A DNA stretch of 64,000 nt from Sitta carolinensis (Eukaryota > Chordata > Aves > Passeriformes > Sittidae). Positions 1 through 12,048 of this stretch are shown one piece after another; the stretch's first letter is position 1; every line of letters begins with the position of its first letter. Location: positions 37,115,743 through 37,179,742 of the forward strand of contig CM063283.1 of NCBI GenBank assembly GCA_032173965.1, written 5' to 3'. Below the pieces are notes generated by a model. It was not told where the DNA came from. It saw only the letters and a program-made list of their open reading frames with translations, and made no database searches. The position numbers were made by a program, and so were the translations under genes.

Positions 1-1361
1 CTCCTTAGAGAAATAAGCTTTTGGCCATTGAAAGCTGTAATTTTTTTTCCATATGAAGATATGTATCTCTATATGTGCTATATATATAGATTAATATATT
101 CATTTATCTATCTGGTTATATTTCTTAATAAGGAAATTGTTGAAAATCATAGAAGAATTTTGAAGCCTTTAGGTAGTATTTGTGAATATATGGCACGTGT
201 ATTTTATTCTCAGTATACTGTTTTTATTTACTTGCTCTTTCTATGTTAAATATGAAAATGGACTGTGATCTTAAAAGGAAAAAGGATGGATGAATGTGAA
301 ATAAAAGGGAGATCTTTGACTTCACAATTACGAGATACAAATAGAGTTCCATAAGATAAAATGTCTCTGTAATCATATTTAAGAAACTGTAATATGCTAC
401 AATTTGCATCAGATTCACTGCCTGCAATGCATAGTTTTTTCCAAGAAGGCCTTGCATGAAGTTTATAACAAAAAAATTGTTTAAGTGGAAATAGGTATGG
501 ACTTTGCAAAGCACAAATTTCATCTTGTGAGAGGAATCAGGCCCAATATATCTGCTGTAATTGTGAGAGGTAATTATAAGATCTCCTTGAAAAGGACGTT
601 TTTACAGACCTCGATTTGGCTTTCAGCATTTATGAATTTGAATTGACATCCTCAGCATAGTGCCAATTCCGCATGACTAGATTCATTCCACAAACGGAGT
701 TTAAATGGTTGCGTATGTACTGTTAAACTCACCAGGGCAGGGTTTTCTGCAAGCATCAAATTGTTACCCTGGTGTGGTTTTGGGAAGAAGAGGTGATTTT
801 AGCTGTGTTGTGCTTTTTGGCATCCCAACCAGACAGTTAAAATGATCTGGTTTATTTACCAGTATAGTTTCCAGGTCGTTTTAGACTCAGGTTAGCTTTT
901 AGCTGACCAGGTCTAGGGGAGAAGGATTGCCATCCTGGTTTGCATGGAGTAAGAAGCCATCATTGTTTCCAGTCTCAAAGGAGCAGTGTCACTCTGCTGT
1001 GCCTGTCCTTGGCTGTGGAGGGAGCAGAAAGATTTCCACACTGCTTGAATCCCTCAGCCTCTAGATAACACGTCTGACTGAATTTCCACTAGAAGGAGAA
1101 CTTTTAGCCCACTCCTGATACATTTTCTTTCAAAATCCATCCTTTTATCAGTCAAAAGAAACATAAACATTTTTGTTTTCCTTAATCAGTGAGTAAACTT
1201 CTTTTGTTAGCTGAGCGTTTTACTAATTTCCCAGAAAGGAAGCCTGGGAACTAACGAGTCAGTCAGTGTCCAGCATGCTCTTGCAGTGAAGATGGCCACC
1301 TTATGCTTGGTTATGAAGTGTAGCTGGTATGTCAAGAAAAGTGATTGTTCTTTCTTCTTCA
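1..1361 (+). other. DACH1 intron (upstream of exon), unique AT-rich sequence
   Basis: No exon, RNA gene or recognisable repeat is seen. The first 130 bases are very TA-rich. Bases 760-1060 have a more balanced composition without repeat similarity that I recognise. The small ORFs here are chance ORFs of AT-rich DNA, with no family motif. Confidence 0.6.
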
Positions 1362-1866
1362 GCACTGGTGAGACTGGAGAATTTGATCCAGTTCTGGGCT
1401 CCCCAGTTTGAGGGAAGTAGTAGAGTGAGTGCAGGGAAGGCCACCATGGTGACTGGGGGCTGGAGCACGTCCTGTGCAGATGGACAGTGGGAGCTGGGCC
1501 ATTCAGCGTTAACATCAGAAGGAAATGGAAGGATTTTGTTCAGGTCTCCAGCTACCTCAAGGAGGTACTAGCTACCTCTAGAGAAGACTTTTTGCAGGGG
1601 TTGCTGCAGAAAGACAAGGGAACTAAAGTCCTAGGTTGTAATAAGTAGAATTCTATCCATAGATAGAAGGAAAAATAAGGTCACTGTGAGAGTCATTAAG
1701 CACTGGCACATATTGCTCACCGTGGTAGAGGGTTTTCTAGCACTGAAGATGTTGAAGATCACCTGAATGAGGCCCTGAGTAACCTGTTCTTGTTATTTTT
1801 CCCCTGAATGCAGTTTGGACTAAACAACCTCCAAAGGTCCCTTTCAAAAAGTTCAATAATTCTGAG
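1362..1866 (+). mobile_element. CR1 LINE fragment, 3' end, sense to DACH1
   Basis: The text GTGAGACTGGAGAA...CAGTTCTGGGCTCCCCAGTT matches the C-terminal tail of CR1 ORF2 (in frame: IQFWAPQF). Later come the diverged CR1 3' parts, and near the end TTTGGACTAAACAACCTCCAAAGGTCCCTTTCA, which is the usual CR1 3' segment before the short ATTCTG-type terminal repeats. The middle is degraded and no ORF survives. It is one of only two sense copies found in the window. Boundaries are approximate. Confidence 0.75.
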
Positions 1867-2015
1867 TCAGAATCAAAGAACCATTAAGGTTGGAAAGGAG
1901 ATCCAAGAGCAAGTCCAGCCTTTGACCGAGTAACACTATGCCCACTAAACCATGCTGTGACAGACTAGATCTGCCTTGTGCCTCCTATACTTTTCTTCAA
2001 CCATTATCATGGTAT
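1867..2015 (-). mobile_element. CR1 LINE fragment, 3' end, antisense
   Basis: It starts AGAATCAAAGAACCATTAAGGTTGG, followed by the GTCCAGCC and CCCACTAAACCATG landmarks of the CR1 3' end read in reverse, as in CR1-Y-like bird subfamilies. It sits tail-to-tail against the preceding sense copy, so the two make an inverted pair. Similarity fades after about 1960, so the right edge is uncertain. Confidence 0.75.
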
Positions 2016-4672
2016 TTACAGCTCATTTCCATTCAAATTCACTTTTGATTCCACTTCTCTATTTTAAGGTTAGTTTTGGTAAGTTTTAATGTGTAACACA
2101 GTATTTTGTAGGGTGAAGTTACAAGTCTCTAGCTGCCTTTTGAGTCCATCTTGTCTCAACTTTGCACATAACAAATTACATTAAACAGAAATTGAATCTA
2201 GTTTTGTTACCTTAGCAATTTTTTAATGTGCACAGCTTTTAGATGGGGAACAATAAGCAACCACACTCGCTGGAACATATTATTCCACAAGTTTGGAGTG
2301 TTTGTCTTGATTTGCGTTGCATTATCTGATTGATTACTTTTTCCTTAGGCCTCAGTATGTTCACTTCTAAAGAGGTACGTGCTACTGAGTTGCTTGATTT
2401 AGCATTTGATTTTGCCTTGATGGGATTGCAAACACAGAATGTGTTCTTGCATACAGTAGTACTGACAGCCTATGACATATGCTGTGTAAAGGATTTTGAA
2501 AAGTTATTTTAGGTGATATTGGCAATAACAAAGTGTCAGAAACCACCTAATAATCTGATTATAACTGACAATAGAGATTCTTTTATAATATTTACAAAAT
2601 TCTGATAAGCTGGGTTAATATGGAAGTTGCATTTTGAGCATATGAAAGAAATCTATCTGAACAATTGTTATCAGTGATGGTCAGTTAAAACAGATTATTG
2701 ATGAAAATTCTAGGAGAATCCTGAAATGTAAAGAGGTTTGAAGGTATTATAATAGGTATGGGCAGTTATGGACTATTTTTTGCATTGACTTAAGTGTTTT
2801 CAGAGATAGGTCATAGTGTCCCATGTTTTCACATACATAGGAATTTCAGTTTATCAAAAACCAAAGCAAGTAGCATAAGCCTTACTTCATTTATACTCTC
2901 AGTACTAAATTCAGTGGTTAACCATGTTTGTATATATCTTCTTTAAAATTATCTTTGTAGGGTGGTTTCCTTTGTCTTTGGAAAAGTTACACTGATGTTA
3001 GAATTGGTCTTTCATTCTCCTAGTCTGATGTGCTGTGGTGCTTGTATGTACTTTCAGTGCCAGGGCTACTAATTTTTTGATTTGTTATTTAATGCCAGAT
3101 TAGCATTTTCTAATAGTGTTTGTTTATATTACTGTTGTTGTGTATACTGGGAATCAGACCCAAGCAGTGTGGGAGACACTGAAGGAACTTGAATAAATCT
3201 AATAAGGGCCTGATCATATCATGAATGCATAGCAAGTTACATTACTTTTCATGATCCCTTTCTTCTTACTTCAGTTCTCTACCAGTTTTGGAAACATGTA
3301 TGTGTCGAAGATGAGGGAAGAGCTGGTCTATGTGCATAGCTTCAATGATTAATTTCACTGATTTCAGACACATCGTATCTCATACTATAGTTACAACCTG
3401 CCAGCTGTTTAGTCAATGTGAATACTCACATGGGTAAAAGAAGAATTCATAGATTTTATTAATATGTATAATATCCCACAAACTGATGTGAGAAGGTAAT
3501 CAGAACATATAGCTTCCAAATTACATTTTTAAAAAATCAGCTGGTGATCCTGTTTAGATGGGTTTTTTTTTCCATTTAAAACAGTATAAATTAGCTCTAA
3601 GTGTGTAAGGACAAATAAAATAAAATTCACACTGCAGAATTGGATCCAAGTGACAAAACCAAAGCCTTCAGTCTTGAGAAAATGCTCCAGAAGTTCTCCA
3701 CTTCAGCCTACAACATTGGTCACACTTTGAGGTGCAGGCTAAAAGGGAGACCAGCACTTTCAGTGTGGCTGGGTGCTGTGTAGAATGCAAAGGTTTGTGA
3801 AGGTCTGATTTGTAGCTTTGTTTTCATTAGCACTGACAAATGGCAGATATGCAGAAGTGTTAGGTTAGAAGGTTTGAAGCATTTGTTGAGTAATCAAAAT
3901 ATAGTAATTATACACACAATTTGGTGGTTTTAACAACTCTTGACTTGCCTACATCACATAGGACTTGGCTGGCGCCAGGTAGACTTGGCAACAGCTCTGA
4001 AAGGTATGAGTCATGGGAATAGTTGGCAGATCCTAGAGATACTAGTACATATCTGAGAAGAAAGAAGTTCTTGACCGCTTTCAAGAAAGGCAAAGGAAAT
4101 ATAAAAATCAAAAGTTAGAACCCCTTTGCTACTCAGTTTTGGTGTATTTTGAATTTCACAACATCATGGATTACTTGCTTGTTCAGTGGCCATGTAAATT
4201 AAAAGTAAAGACTATAAAAAATCAGGTGACTAACATTGCTAAGGTGACTGTTGTTTTGTAAGGTCACATTGTGTTGTGTTGCCCATGGTGGACATCTAGC
4301 TGATAAAAACGATTTTGTTTTGGGATTCTCTTTAAATGGAATATTTATAACTATTGTAGAGCAGATGATTTACAGAGGCTGTAAGCGGCTATGCAACTGC
4401 CATTGGCAAAAGACAGCTGCTGCTGCTGTAGGCAATATAGGAATACCTACTATGATTCACTTAGAAAGTGTTATGAAATATAACCTTAGAAGATCTGTTC
4501 ATAGGTATCTATAAACAAAGTTGCAAGGACATGAAAAAAGAATCAGTCTTCTTAAAACTATTGTTTCAAAGCAGCCAATAATTGAGCTGAAGAGATTTTT
4601 GAAAAGAAATGGATATCAGGCACATGAATATAAAATTAAAATCCAGTACTTCTTAGCTTGTCTATTTCTAGT
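2016..4672 (+). other. DACH1 intron, unique sequence
   Basis: AT-rich non-coding sequence. I see no exon, RNA gene or clear mobile element. Minor items are a (CTG)4 run at about 4415-4428 and short A/T runs. The 3640-3790 part has more balanced composition with no recognisable match. Confidence 0.55.
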
Positions 4673-5053
4673 TACAGAATTGCAGAATAGTTAGGGTTGG
4701 AAGGCATGTCTGGAGATCATCCAGTCCAACCCTGTGCCAAGGCAGGGTCACCCAGAGCAGGTTACACAGGATCACGTCCAGGCGGGTTTTGAATGTCTCT
4801 AGAGAGCCAAACTCCACAACCTCTCAGTAGCCTGTTCTAGTGCTGTGTCACCCTCAGAGCTAAGAAGTTTTTCCTCATATTCAGAGGGAACTTAACAATT
4901 TGTCTTTCAATTTGTGCCCATTGCCCCTTGTTCTGTCTCTGGGCACCACTGAAATGAGTCTGATGTCATCCTCTTGAAACCTGTCCCAAGATGTTTGTTT
5001 GCATTGATAAAATCCCCTCTCAAATTGTGTCTTCTCTAGGCTAAATAGACAAA
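4673..5053 (-). mobile_element. CR1 LINE fragment, about 380 bp of the 3' end, antisense
   Basis: This is one of the two clearest CR1 copies. Read on + it runs ACAGAATTGCAGAATAG, GGTTGGAAGGCATGTCTGGAG, CATCCAGTCCAACC, GGATCACGTCCAGGCGGG, CCACAACCTCTCAG, AAGTTTTTCCTCAT, TGCCCATTGCCCCTTG, ATAAAATCCCCTCTCA and TCTAGGCTAAATAGAC. These landmarks are in the order of the reverse-complemented CR1 consensus. It is 5'-truncated, as nearly all CR1 copies are, and has no coding capacity. Confidence 0.95.
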
Positions 5054-7788
5054 ATTAATCTTTACTTATATATTTTCTAAATGTCTTGCTCTAATACTGA
5101 AGCATTCTTGAACCTACTGTTATATTAGTTTATTTATTAAGAATTTCATATCCGGTTTATGCGCTGTTCTTTCACAGACATTACCTCACAACCAGCAATG
5201 AAAATACAATGTATTAGAAAGACTAAATTTTAAATTTTATATCTGTGGGACAGTGTGGTGAAACAGGTTTTGTATAAAATTTTGGATACAAATTGTTATT
5301 CCATGAAGAAAAAGCTTGAATTCAGCTTTGGGAAAATGTATTTAATACCAGAATGAGTATATAAAAAACCCCAAAACTTTTATAGTCCTAAGTTCTGAGG
5401 CTTCAATACACTAAAAATGTATTAGTTTTTTATATTCTGTTCTGATATTCTGATTATATTGTTAATCGTGGCTGCTTCAATTTACCTCTGTCTAATTTCT
5501 TATATTTTCACATGAGCAGAATATGTCCCAAATATCCTTTAGCATAGGTACAAATTTATTGTAATTGAATTGAAATATTAAAAAAAAAAAGCCTATGCAA
5601 GTGGGTAGGAAGATATTGTGCCCTCAGTTTTTTAAAGAAAGACCCCTTGGTTAATGGAGAACTTTGCTTTAGAATTATTAGTATAATTTAGCTCACTCAG
5701 TTCCTCTTAATCGATTTAACCACGATAACAGAACTTTTTTTTTTCCATGAATTTTCTTTATTGTTGTGAAAAATGTATGAAGAATACATTTGGTGCTTTG
5801 CATATGTGGTGATTTCTATATATACTACAAAATGTTGACAGGGTAGTGATAAATTTGCTTCTGGCATTGAAGGGCTGTATCTTGAGGGGACTTTACTTCT
5901 TTGGTCCTTTATTCACAGAATGCTGTTAGTATTGTTTGTTACAATGTAGGATATTTATAACAGGAAACATCTGTGAAGCCGTAATAAAGAATAGTTTTCA
6001 TAAAGCAGTTTTACATTATCCTTCTACCAGTATCTGATAACAGTCACATTTATCTGGGTGTAGGAACGTTCTGACAGGTGTAAGGGATAACTGATTGATA
6101 TAAACTCACTACTGCATGAAAATGAACCTTTTGATAAAGACATCTTAGTTAGAACTGATAAGTAAAGTACAGAGAACATAACTGTCTGCTATTATGTATC
6201 ATTTTATTACCTTTATGTTGATCTTGATCTTTTAAATGGATAGTAAAGCATTGACAAAAGATGACTGAATATAGACATTTGTATAATGTACCTTTAGCAG
6301 GAGCATAATCTTTAGATCAAGGACAACTTAACAGGCAAAGGGGTTATAATTCATTAAAATAGAGACACTATGTAGTTCATAACATAGAAAACTTAAACAA
6401 TACAGTATTCTAAGGACTCAAAATTAATACTTTTCCTATTTTTTTAAAATATAGCTCTACTTAGATTTTGATGGATTGAGAGGCAGATGAAAGTGTTGGC
6501 TAAAAATTAAAAATAGTTAAGAAATTTATTTCCTGTTTTATTAATTCCCAGAGCTTTTATGGACATATCCATGTTAACATCTCTCTGATATTAAGTTTTG
6601 AGCATATGGATGCTGTGAAAATTATTACTTCATTTATAATGATAAGATAGAGATAAAAGTGTTTCTCCACTTATGATTTTTCTGGGATCATGTTCTGGCT
6701 CTTAAGTATTATTAATGCAGTATTCTGATATTTTAAAGAAGAAAATAAGTGGAAACCTATGCTAAACTGAAACCCTGTAGGATCTAGAAATTGTTGTCTG
6801 GATTAAGAAATAGCGTCTTGAATCAGCCTGTTGGTATCATGGAGTAAAACATCAGGAACTTTAATATGTTGGTATGTGTTGATTTAATTTAATATAGAAA
6901 TAGGATCATTAAAATTAGCTGAGAAAGTCACAATTAATAGGAAAATGTCATAGACCAAAGCACAATGAAAACAAGTAGATACCCCTAGTATTTTATCATG
7001 TTACATTTTATTTCAAAATGTTTGTGTAAATGTACATAGTCAGACAACATTAATTTATGCTTATTTAAGAAACAAATAAAAGAAATCCAGTCCTGTATGC
7101 TGTAAATAGAGTTCCGTATTCACAATTTACTAATCATGCAATGAAACAAATACTTTTTTTGTCTGAGTCTAGAACCTTAGCAACTTAATACTTGCTACTA
7201 AGGTGGAAAAGGCAAGAATGAAGTCTAAAAATTAGTAATAATTTGTGCTATTTCTTGACCACTGGTGGTGATAGTTTTTTCAACTTTAATTTCTTTTGAA
7301 AAAGTTAATTTGAGAGAAAAAATTAAATTTCCCATTGTAAGTCTCGATGTACTTTAAAACATTGTTTTAAAATAGTACAATTTTAATGCTGCGTATGCAT
7401 GGATAAATATTATATTTATTGCTAGCTCATCAGAACCTGCTAGATTGCAGGTAATCATTCATTTACTGTGTTTTTTATTTTAAATTAAAATAAGAGTATG
7501 GTTTTATGAGACATGCTTAGGATTTGTGCAATGCAACTGGCCTCTTCAATCACTTCAATCACTGGTAGAACCTTGACATTTTATTTTTAATCAAAGAAAT
7601 TTTCTGTCCTAAACTTAAAGGAATTTATGCACATGATTAAGCAATTTCTTGAATGAGGGCCTTCATTTTTACCAGCAGGGTACTTCATATGAACAGTAGT
7701 TTGTGCTGTGTAATTAAAACATGTTATCAGATTTGGCTTAATTAATGTTAAAACAAAACAAATGCTTGATGCCTGCTTCAAGGACATG

Positions 7789-7805
7789 AAAAAAAAAAAA
7801 AAAAA
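7789..7805 (+). repeat. A17 mononucleotide run
   Basis: Seventeen uninterrupted A bases read directly. Likely length-polymorphic. No retroposed body with a gene-like sequence is recognisable upstream of it. Confidence 0.9.
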
Positions 7806-8950
7806 GACAAACCGCTTTCCTGTTATTCTTGATTTGTCATGTTGTGCCAATGTTGAAAATCAATGAATTATGTTACTTGCCATAATGACAGATTCTTTTA
7901 CCTGAAATGTTGTTCTGCATATAGCACTTGTCTGAAATCAGGCGTTCATATGCTAGAGAAGTCCAGGTACGTCTTGTATGCAAATTATTATCTTTTAATC
8001 TGTTTATGAATACAGCAAGGTTGAGGTAGCAGAGGTCTGAAAAAATTAACATTGCATTATCTTTGTTTTTTGTGGGGCTAAAACTTTCAGAGCATGCTAA
8101 TATTAGTTGTGGTTAATTTTCCATATTTTTATGGCAACTGAAAAAGAGGGTGGTGTGGAGTTGCGTCTTCAATGATATACCACCTCTGTCCAAGATGCTA
8201 CATCAGTGTTTCAGTGAAATTTTCATGTTTAAGAATTGATCTACCTCACGTGACTCTTATCTCCTCTTCTCCAGCGGCTAGTAGTAAAATTTGACTTGCA
8301 TGAAATGGCAGGAGAACCATGTGACTGTTTATAAAGACTGTTCAAGAATCTTTAAAACCTATCAGTATATACATAATTCACATTATTTCTTTTGGATCTT
8401 GATCCTTCTAATACATGTTTAGCATGTGCGTGTTGTTCTAATATTTATGTTCTGAGCCCAATAACACAAATGACATACTATTTTTAAAACTAAGGAGAAC
8501 TGTGTTGATAAACTCAATTTTTCATGTCATAGAAAGTATCATGCCTATTGGTCATGCACTTAGACTTGATAAAAAGGCTGAAGTCTAAACAAACAGAGCA
8601 GCTGAATTTTTTGTTGCACTTGAAGTCATGGTCCATTTAATTAAAAAAATGAAGCTTACCAGATATAGGAATAGAGGACTTTGACTACATGATGTTCATC
8701 TGACATCTTCAAAGAAAACTAAAATTTTCTTCCAAAAATGAAGGTTTAGAACAAAAACAGGAAAAACCTAAACAAACCCAAACTTACTCTTTATTAGAGA
8801 AAATATTCTGAATTTTCAAAATGGAATTCAGCTTTCCTGAAATAATTTCTGTCAGAAAGACATATAAAGTCCTGGTTTGCAGCAGTACTGATCCACACGT
8901 CTGTAACATATCATTAGAGTGTTGGCACATTTTAAAAGTGAAACTTAATG

Positions 8951-8972
8951 AGAAGAAAGAAAGAAAGAAAAA
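8951..8972 (+). repeat. Short (GAAA)n microsatellite
   Basis: Four to five GAAA units in a purine-only run, read directly. Confidence 0.85.
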
Positions 8973-9177
8973 TGAAAATCCAGGAAAATCCTGTAAAAGT
9001 GTAGATAAAAAACAAACCAAAACCAAACCACAGAGATGATATTTTAGAATTCTTCAGTGGACTTGCATCCTGGTGAAGGCTGATTAAAATAAATGAACCT
9101 CTCCTGACCATCAACTCTCACTGGCTTAGAAGCTGAATGCTGGAAGTATAACACGGCTTTAGTGCTTTTTTCCCTGT

Positions 9178-9179
<2 letters not shown>

Positions 9180-9227
<48 letters not shown>

Positions 9228-9232
9228 TATAT
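9180..9232 (+). repeat. T40 homopolymer followed by (AT)6
   Basis: Forty uninterrupted T bases (9180-9219) followed by alternating AT to 9232. This is by far the longest homopolymer in the window. It could be the poly(A) of a minus-strand retroposed sequence or slippage expansion; no retroposed body is recognised in the following bases. Confidence 0.95.
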
Positions 9233-11854
9233 TTACAGGTCTTGGCAATATCTGAGAGACGTTGTTTTCATTTCTGGTCACCACCTCAGCAAACTAATCA
9301 ATGAGGCATGAACTGCTATCTGCAGAGAAAGAAATGAAAAATAAACCAGAGATAATCCTTCAGTTAAAAGGTTATTCTGTGCGATAAAAGCTATTTTGTT
9401 AATTTATTTACTTACTGGTACAGTGAGATAAAGTGAGGGAACAATTAGGGAATTCTAGTTGAAAGGATTTAAAAGGGCAATGACGACTTAATATTTTAGG
9501 TTATTTGATTGACAGTATAGTTACAAAGATATCTTAAACTAAAATAAAATACAGTTTTTAGTGAATCAAAATTCTGTTCAAGTCAATTAGTATTTTCTGC
9601 TATTAGTATTTTCTCTACTAATCGTATCTTCCTGCTTACAAATATTAGTTTAAATCCATATTTAATTTTGCTTGGCAATTTTTTTAAATAAGATACTAAA
9701 TTTTTTTCTGTAAAGTGTCAGCAGTAATAATTGTTTTAAAAATTTTATTCTTAATTTTCATCTTTTCATATTTTCTATTCTTCAAAATGTACTAATATGC
9801 ATAAAAACTTAGTTGTTTTTGACCTCTGTGTAATCTAGTGGAGTATATTTGTAGTAAGCAAATGATCATGTGCTATTAAATTTGGGTTAATGAAGCTAAT
9901 TAAAAATTAGTTTAATATTCAGATGGTTATTTCTGTCTATAAACACTAAGTCTAAGAAAATTATTAGTACAATCTTTACCTAACATGTTGCAGCAATAGT
10001 TTATTTTTTTCAGTGTCTTGTTGAAAATTTTAAAATTTAATTTATTTATCAAATCTTCCCAGTGTGCAATTTTGCCTTTTGTTTTGTAATTCTGATTAGT
10101 TGCAGACAGTCTTATAACAAAGCTAGTATTTTGCATGCCCATCTCTACCGATTCACAGACATTTTGAGATGCAGAGATACATAGAGGTATCTCTCTCTCT
10201 CCAAGTCTTTCATGAGGGTTTGATTTATCCTTGGGAAAAAGTACCACAGTGAGCAGCCCCTTCACCTTTTGGGACTGGACAATACTTTTTAGCTTTCTGT
10301 ATATGCAGGATAATCTGCTTTAATGACATTCAAACTGCAGTCGATGTGTTACAGCTTCTGTCATTTTACAGGACTCAGAATTATCATTGCCAAGAAATTT
10401 TCTGTTTCTCTTTTGGATCTTCATCTTTTCATCCATATGAGGATTGGTCTTTCTTTTTTTATTCTACATGGAGAGCTGTTTTTCACTCTTCTCTTTCTCA
10501 CTTCCATTTTTATGAAGGCCATTTTTTTCCAAACCTTGAAATTTGCACCTTTTATATTCTAGCGTAGGAAGCAAAAATATTTTATGTTGCTCAGTTCTAT
10601 TCTCTAATTTCTTACAAGTTGTAGAGATATTGACCTAGGTCTTGCAAGTTAGAGGCAATTTTTGTACAGATGGGTTGACCAGACTTTCTGTAAACTATCT
10701 GGGTATACTACAGTTACCACAAAAATCAAATGGAGAAGAGGGCTCATGACCATTGTTGCCAACCAACAGCAGCACAATAACCACGCTGGTAGGGTACCCA
10801 GCAAATCCTCTTTCATGTCAAAGCCAGGCAGTGGAGACTAATAAATTTCAGTGCAACATTTGCACCACACTTCCAACACAGAGGCTCTTCTCTGTTTGCT
10901 CACTGCCTCCACCTCGTGGAACTGGCTCACCGGCTACATGTCATGGTTTTCCAAAGTGGTAGAGTCAGGAGAGGTGGAGCAGGTAAATTCAACTTGGCTA
11001 GTTGGAATCAGAAATGGATTGTCAAATCTCAGTCAAGCCCATTTAGAATTAATGAAAAAAGTGAAAAAAAATTAAAAAAAGGGCAACTGAATAAGAAAGC
11101 CCAGCATTCTTGGAGGAAGAAGGTTATTATAGAGGAAGTATGGAAGACTGTGGTGAGAAGACTTCCAATCCAGTAGTCACTGGCAGCATTGCACAAAACA
11201 TCTCTTCTCACTCCTCCCTGTCCCACCTGGCCCATAAAACATCTTTGTTTTCTGTTTAAAAGCTGTGTTTTTTCTAATATAATCATTCATATTTATGTTA
11301 GCACCATTGACTATTGGGTGTCTTGCAAATACACTAGACCAGAAGCTGTTCTGAAGGACTGGTGCTTGACATGTCTAGGCAAACCGGATCCTAACAGAAG
11401 GAATTGCTGGTACACATATAAGCTCCAGGGACATTTACATCGCAGATATAAACTACGAGATTTGGGTAGCTTGTATTGCACTTTGTGCAGTACAGCATTG
11501 TACCTGCTAGACTGTGACTTCATTATTTGAAAATTCACATGCACATGCAAAGTAGTGGTGCAAGAAGACTTAAGGCTAATTTGACTTAAACATTTTTAGT
11601 GATGGGATTCCAGCGTAAGTTTTAACAGGTTCTCCTCCTTAAACAAGTTTTAGCAAATATAAGACCTTTTGAGCTAGAAATTGCATTTTTCTTCTGGTCA
11701 GAGTGGTCACACACTTGTTTTCAACCCAAATAAAGTAAACTTCCTACATATCATTATTGTGAAGGATTTGGTACATGATCAGAGTGTATGCAGTCTAAGC
11801 AGAGTGACCACCATCTTTGAAAACTGGGTTATAGAAAGGGAAGAAATATGAAGT
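9233..11854 (+). other. DACH1 intron, unique sequence
   Basis: Mostly AT-rich. Bases 10740-11530 are more GC-balanced and carry several small overlapping ORFs on both strands (largest 113 codons, 11189-11530, +). None shows a domain, signal peptide or family motif, and I take them as chance ORFs. I recognise no mobile element there, but an old degraded one is possible. Confidence 0.5.
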
Positions 11855-12048
11855 TCAGAATCATTCAGGTTAGAAAAGACCCTTAATATCATCAAGTCCA
11901 GCTGTAAACCCAACTCTGCCAAGTCCACCACTAAAACATGTCTCTAGGCATCATATCTGCAGTCTTTTGCACACCTCCAGGGATGGTGACTCAACCACTT
12001 CCCTGGGCAGCCTGTTCTGATTCTTGACCACTCTTTCAGTGAAGAAGC
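11855..12048 (-). mobile_element. CR1 LINE fragment, 3' end, antisense
   Basis: Read on +: CAGAATCATTCAGGTTAGAAAAGACC, CATCAAGTCCAGC, CCACTAAAACATGTC, CACCTCCAGGGATGGTGACTC, CTGGGCAGCCTGTTCTGA and CTCTTTCAGTGAAGAA. This is the CR1-Y-like 3' end in reverse orientation. 5'-truncated, moderately diverged. Confidence 0.93.

Larger units (their letters stand above)
5054..9179 (+). other. DACH1 intron, unique AT-rich sequence
   Basis: Non-coding. Contains an A10 run near 5581, an A17 run at 7789-7805, a small GAAA repeat at 8951-8972 and a short duplicated CAATCACTT unit near 7545-7563. No exon or mobile element is recognised. Confidence 0.55.

Noticed and set aside
1329..1571. 80-codon ORF containing IQFWAPQFEGSSRVSAGK
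   Set aside because: It is a remnant of the CR1 ORF2 C-terminus, not a host gene.
4415..4428. (CTG)4 trinucleotide run
   Set aside because: Only about four units and not coding; below any expansion-prone length.
11189..11530. 113-codon ORF in a GC-balanced stretch, cysteine-containing
   Set aside because: Cysteines are not spaced as in any zinc finger I know. Overlapping ORFs exist on the other strand and no repeat or gene family matches.
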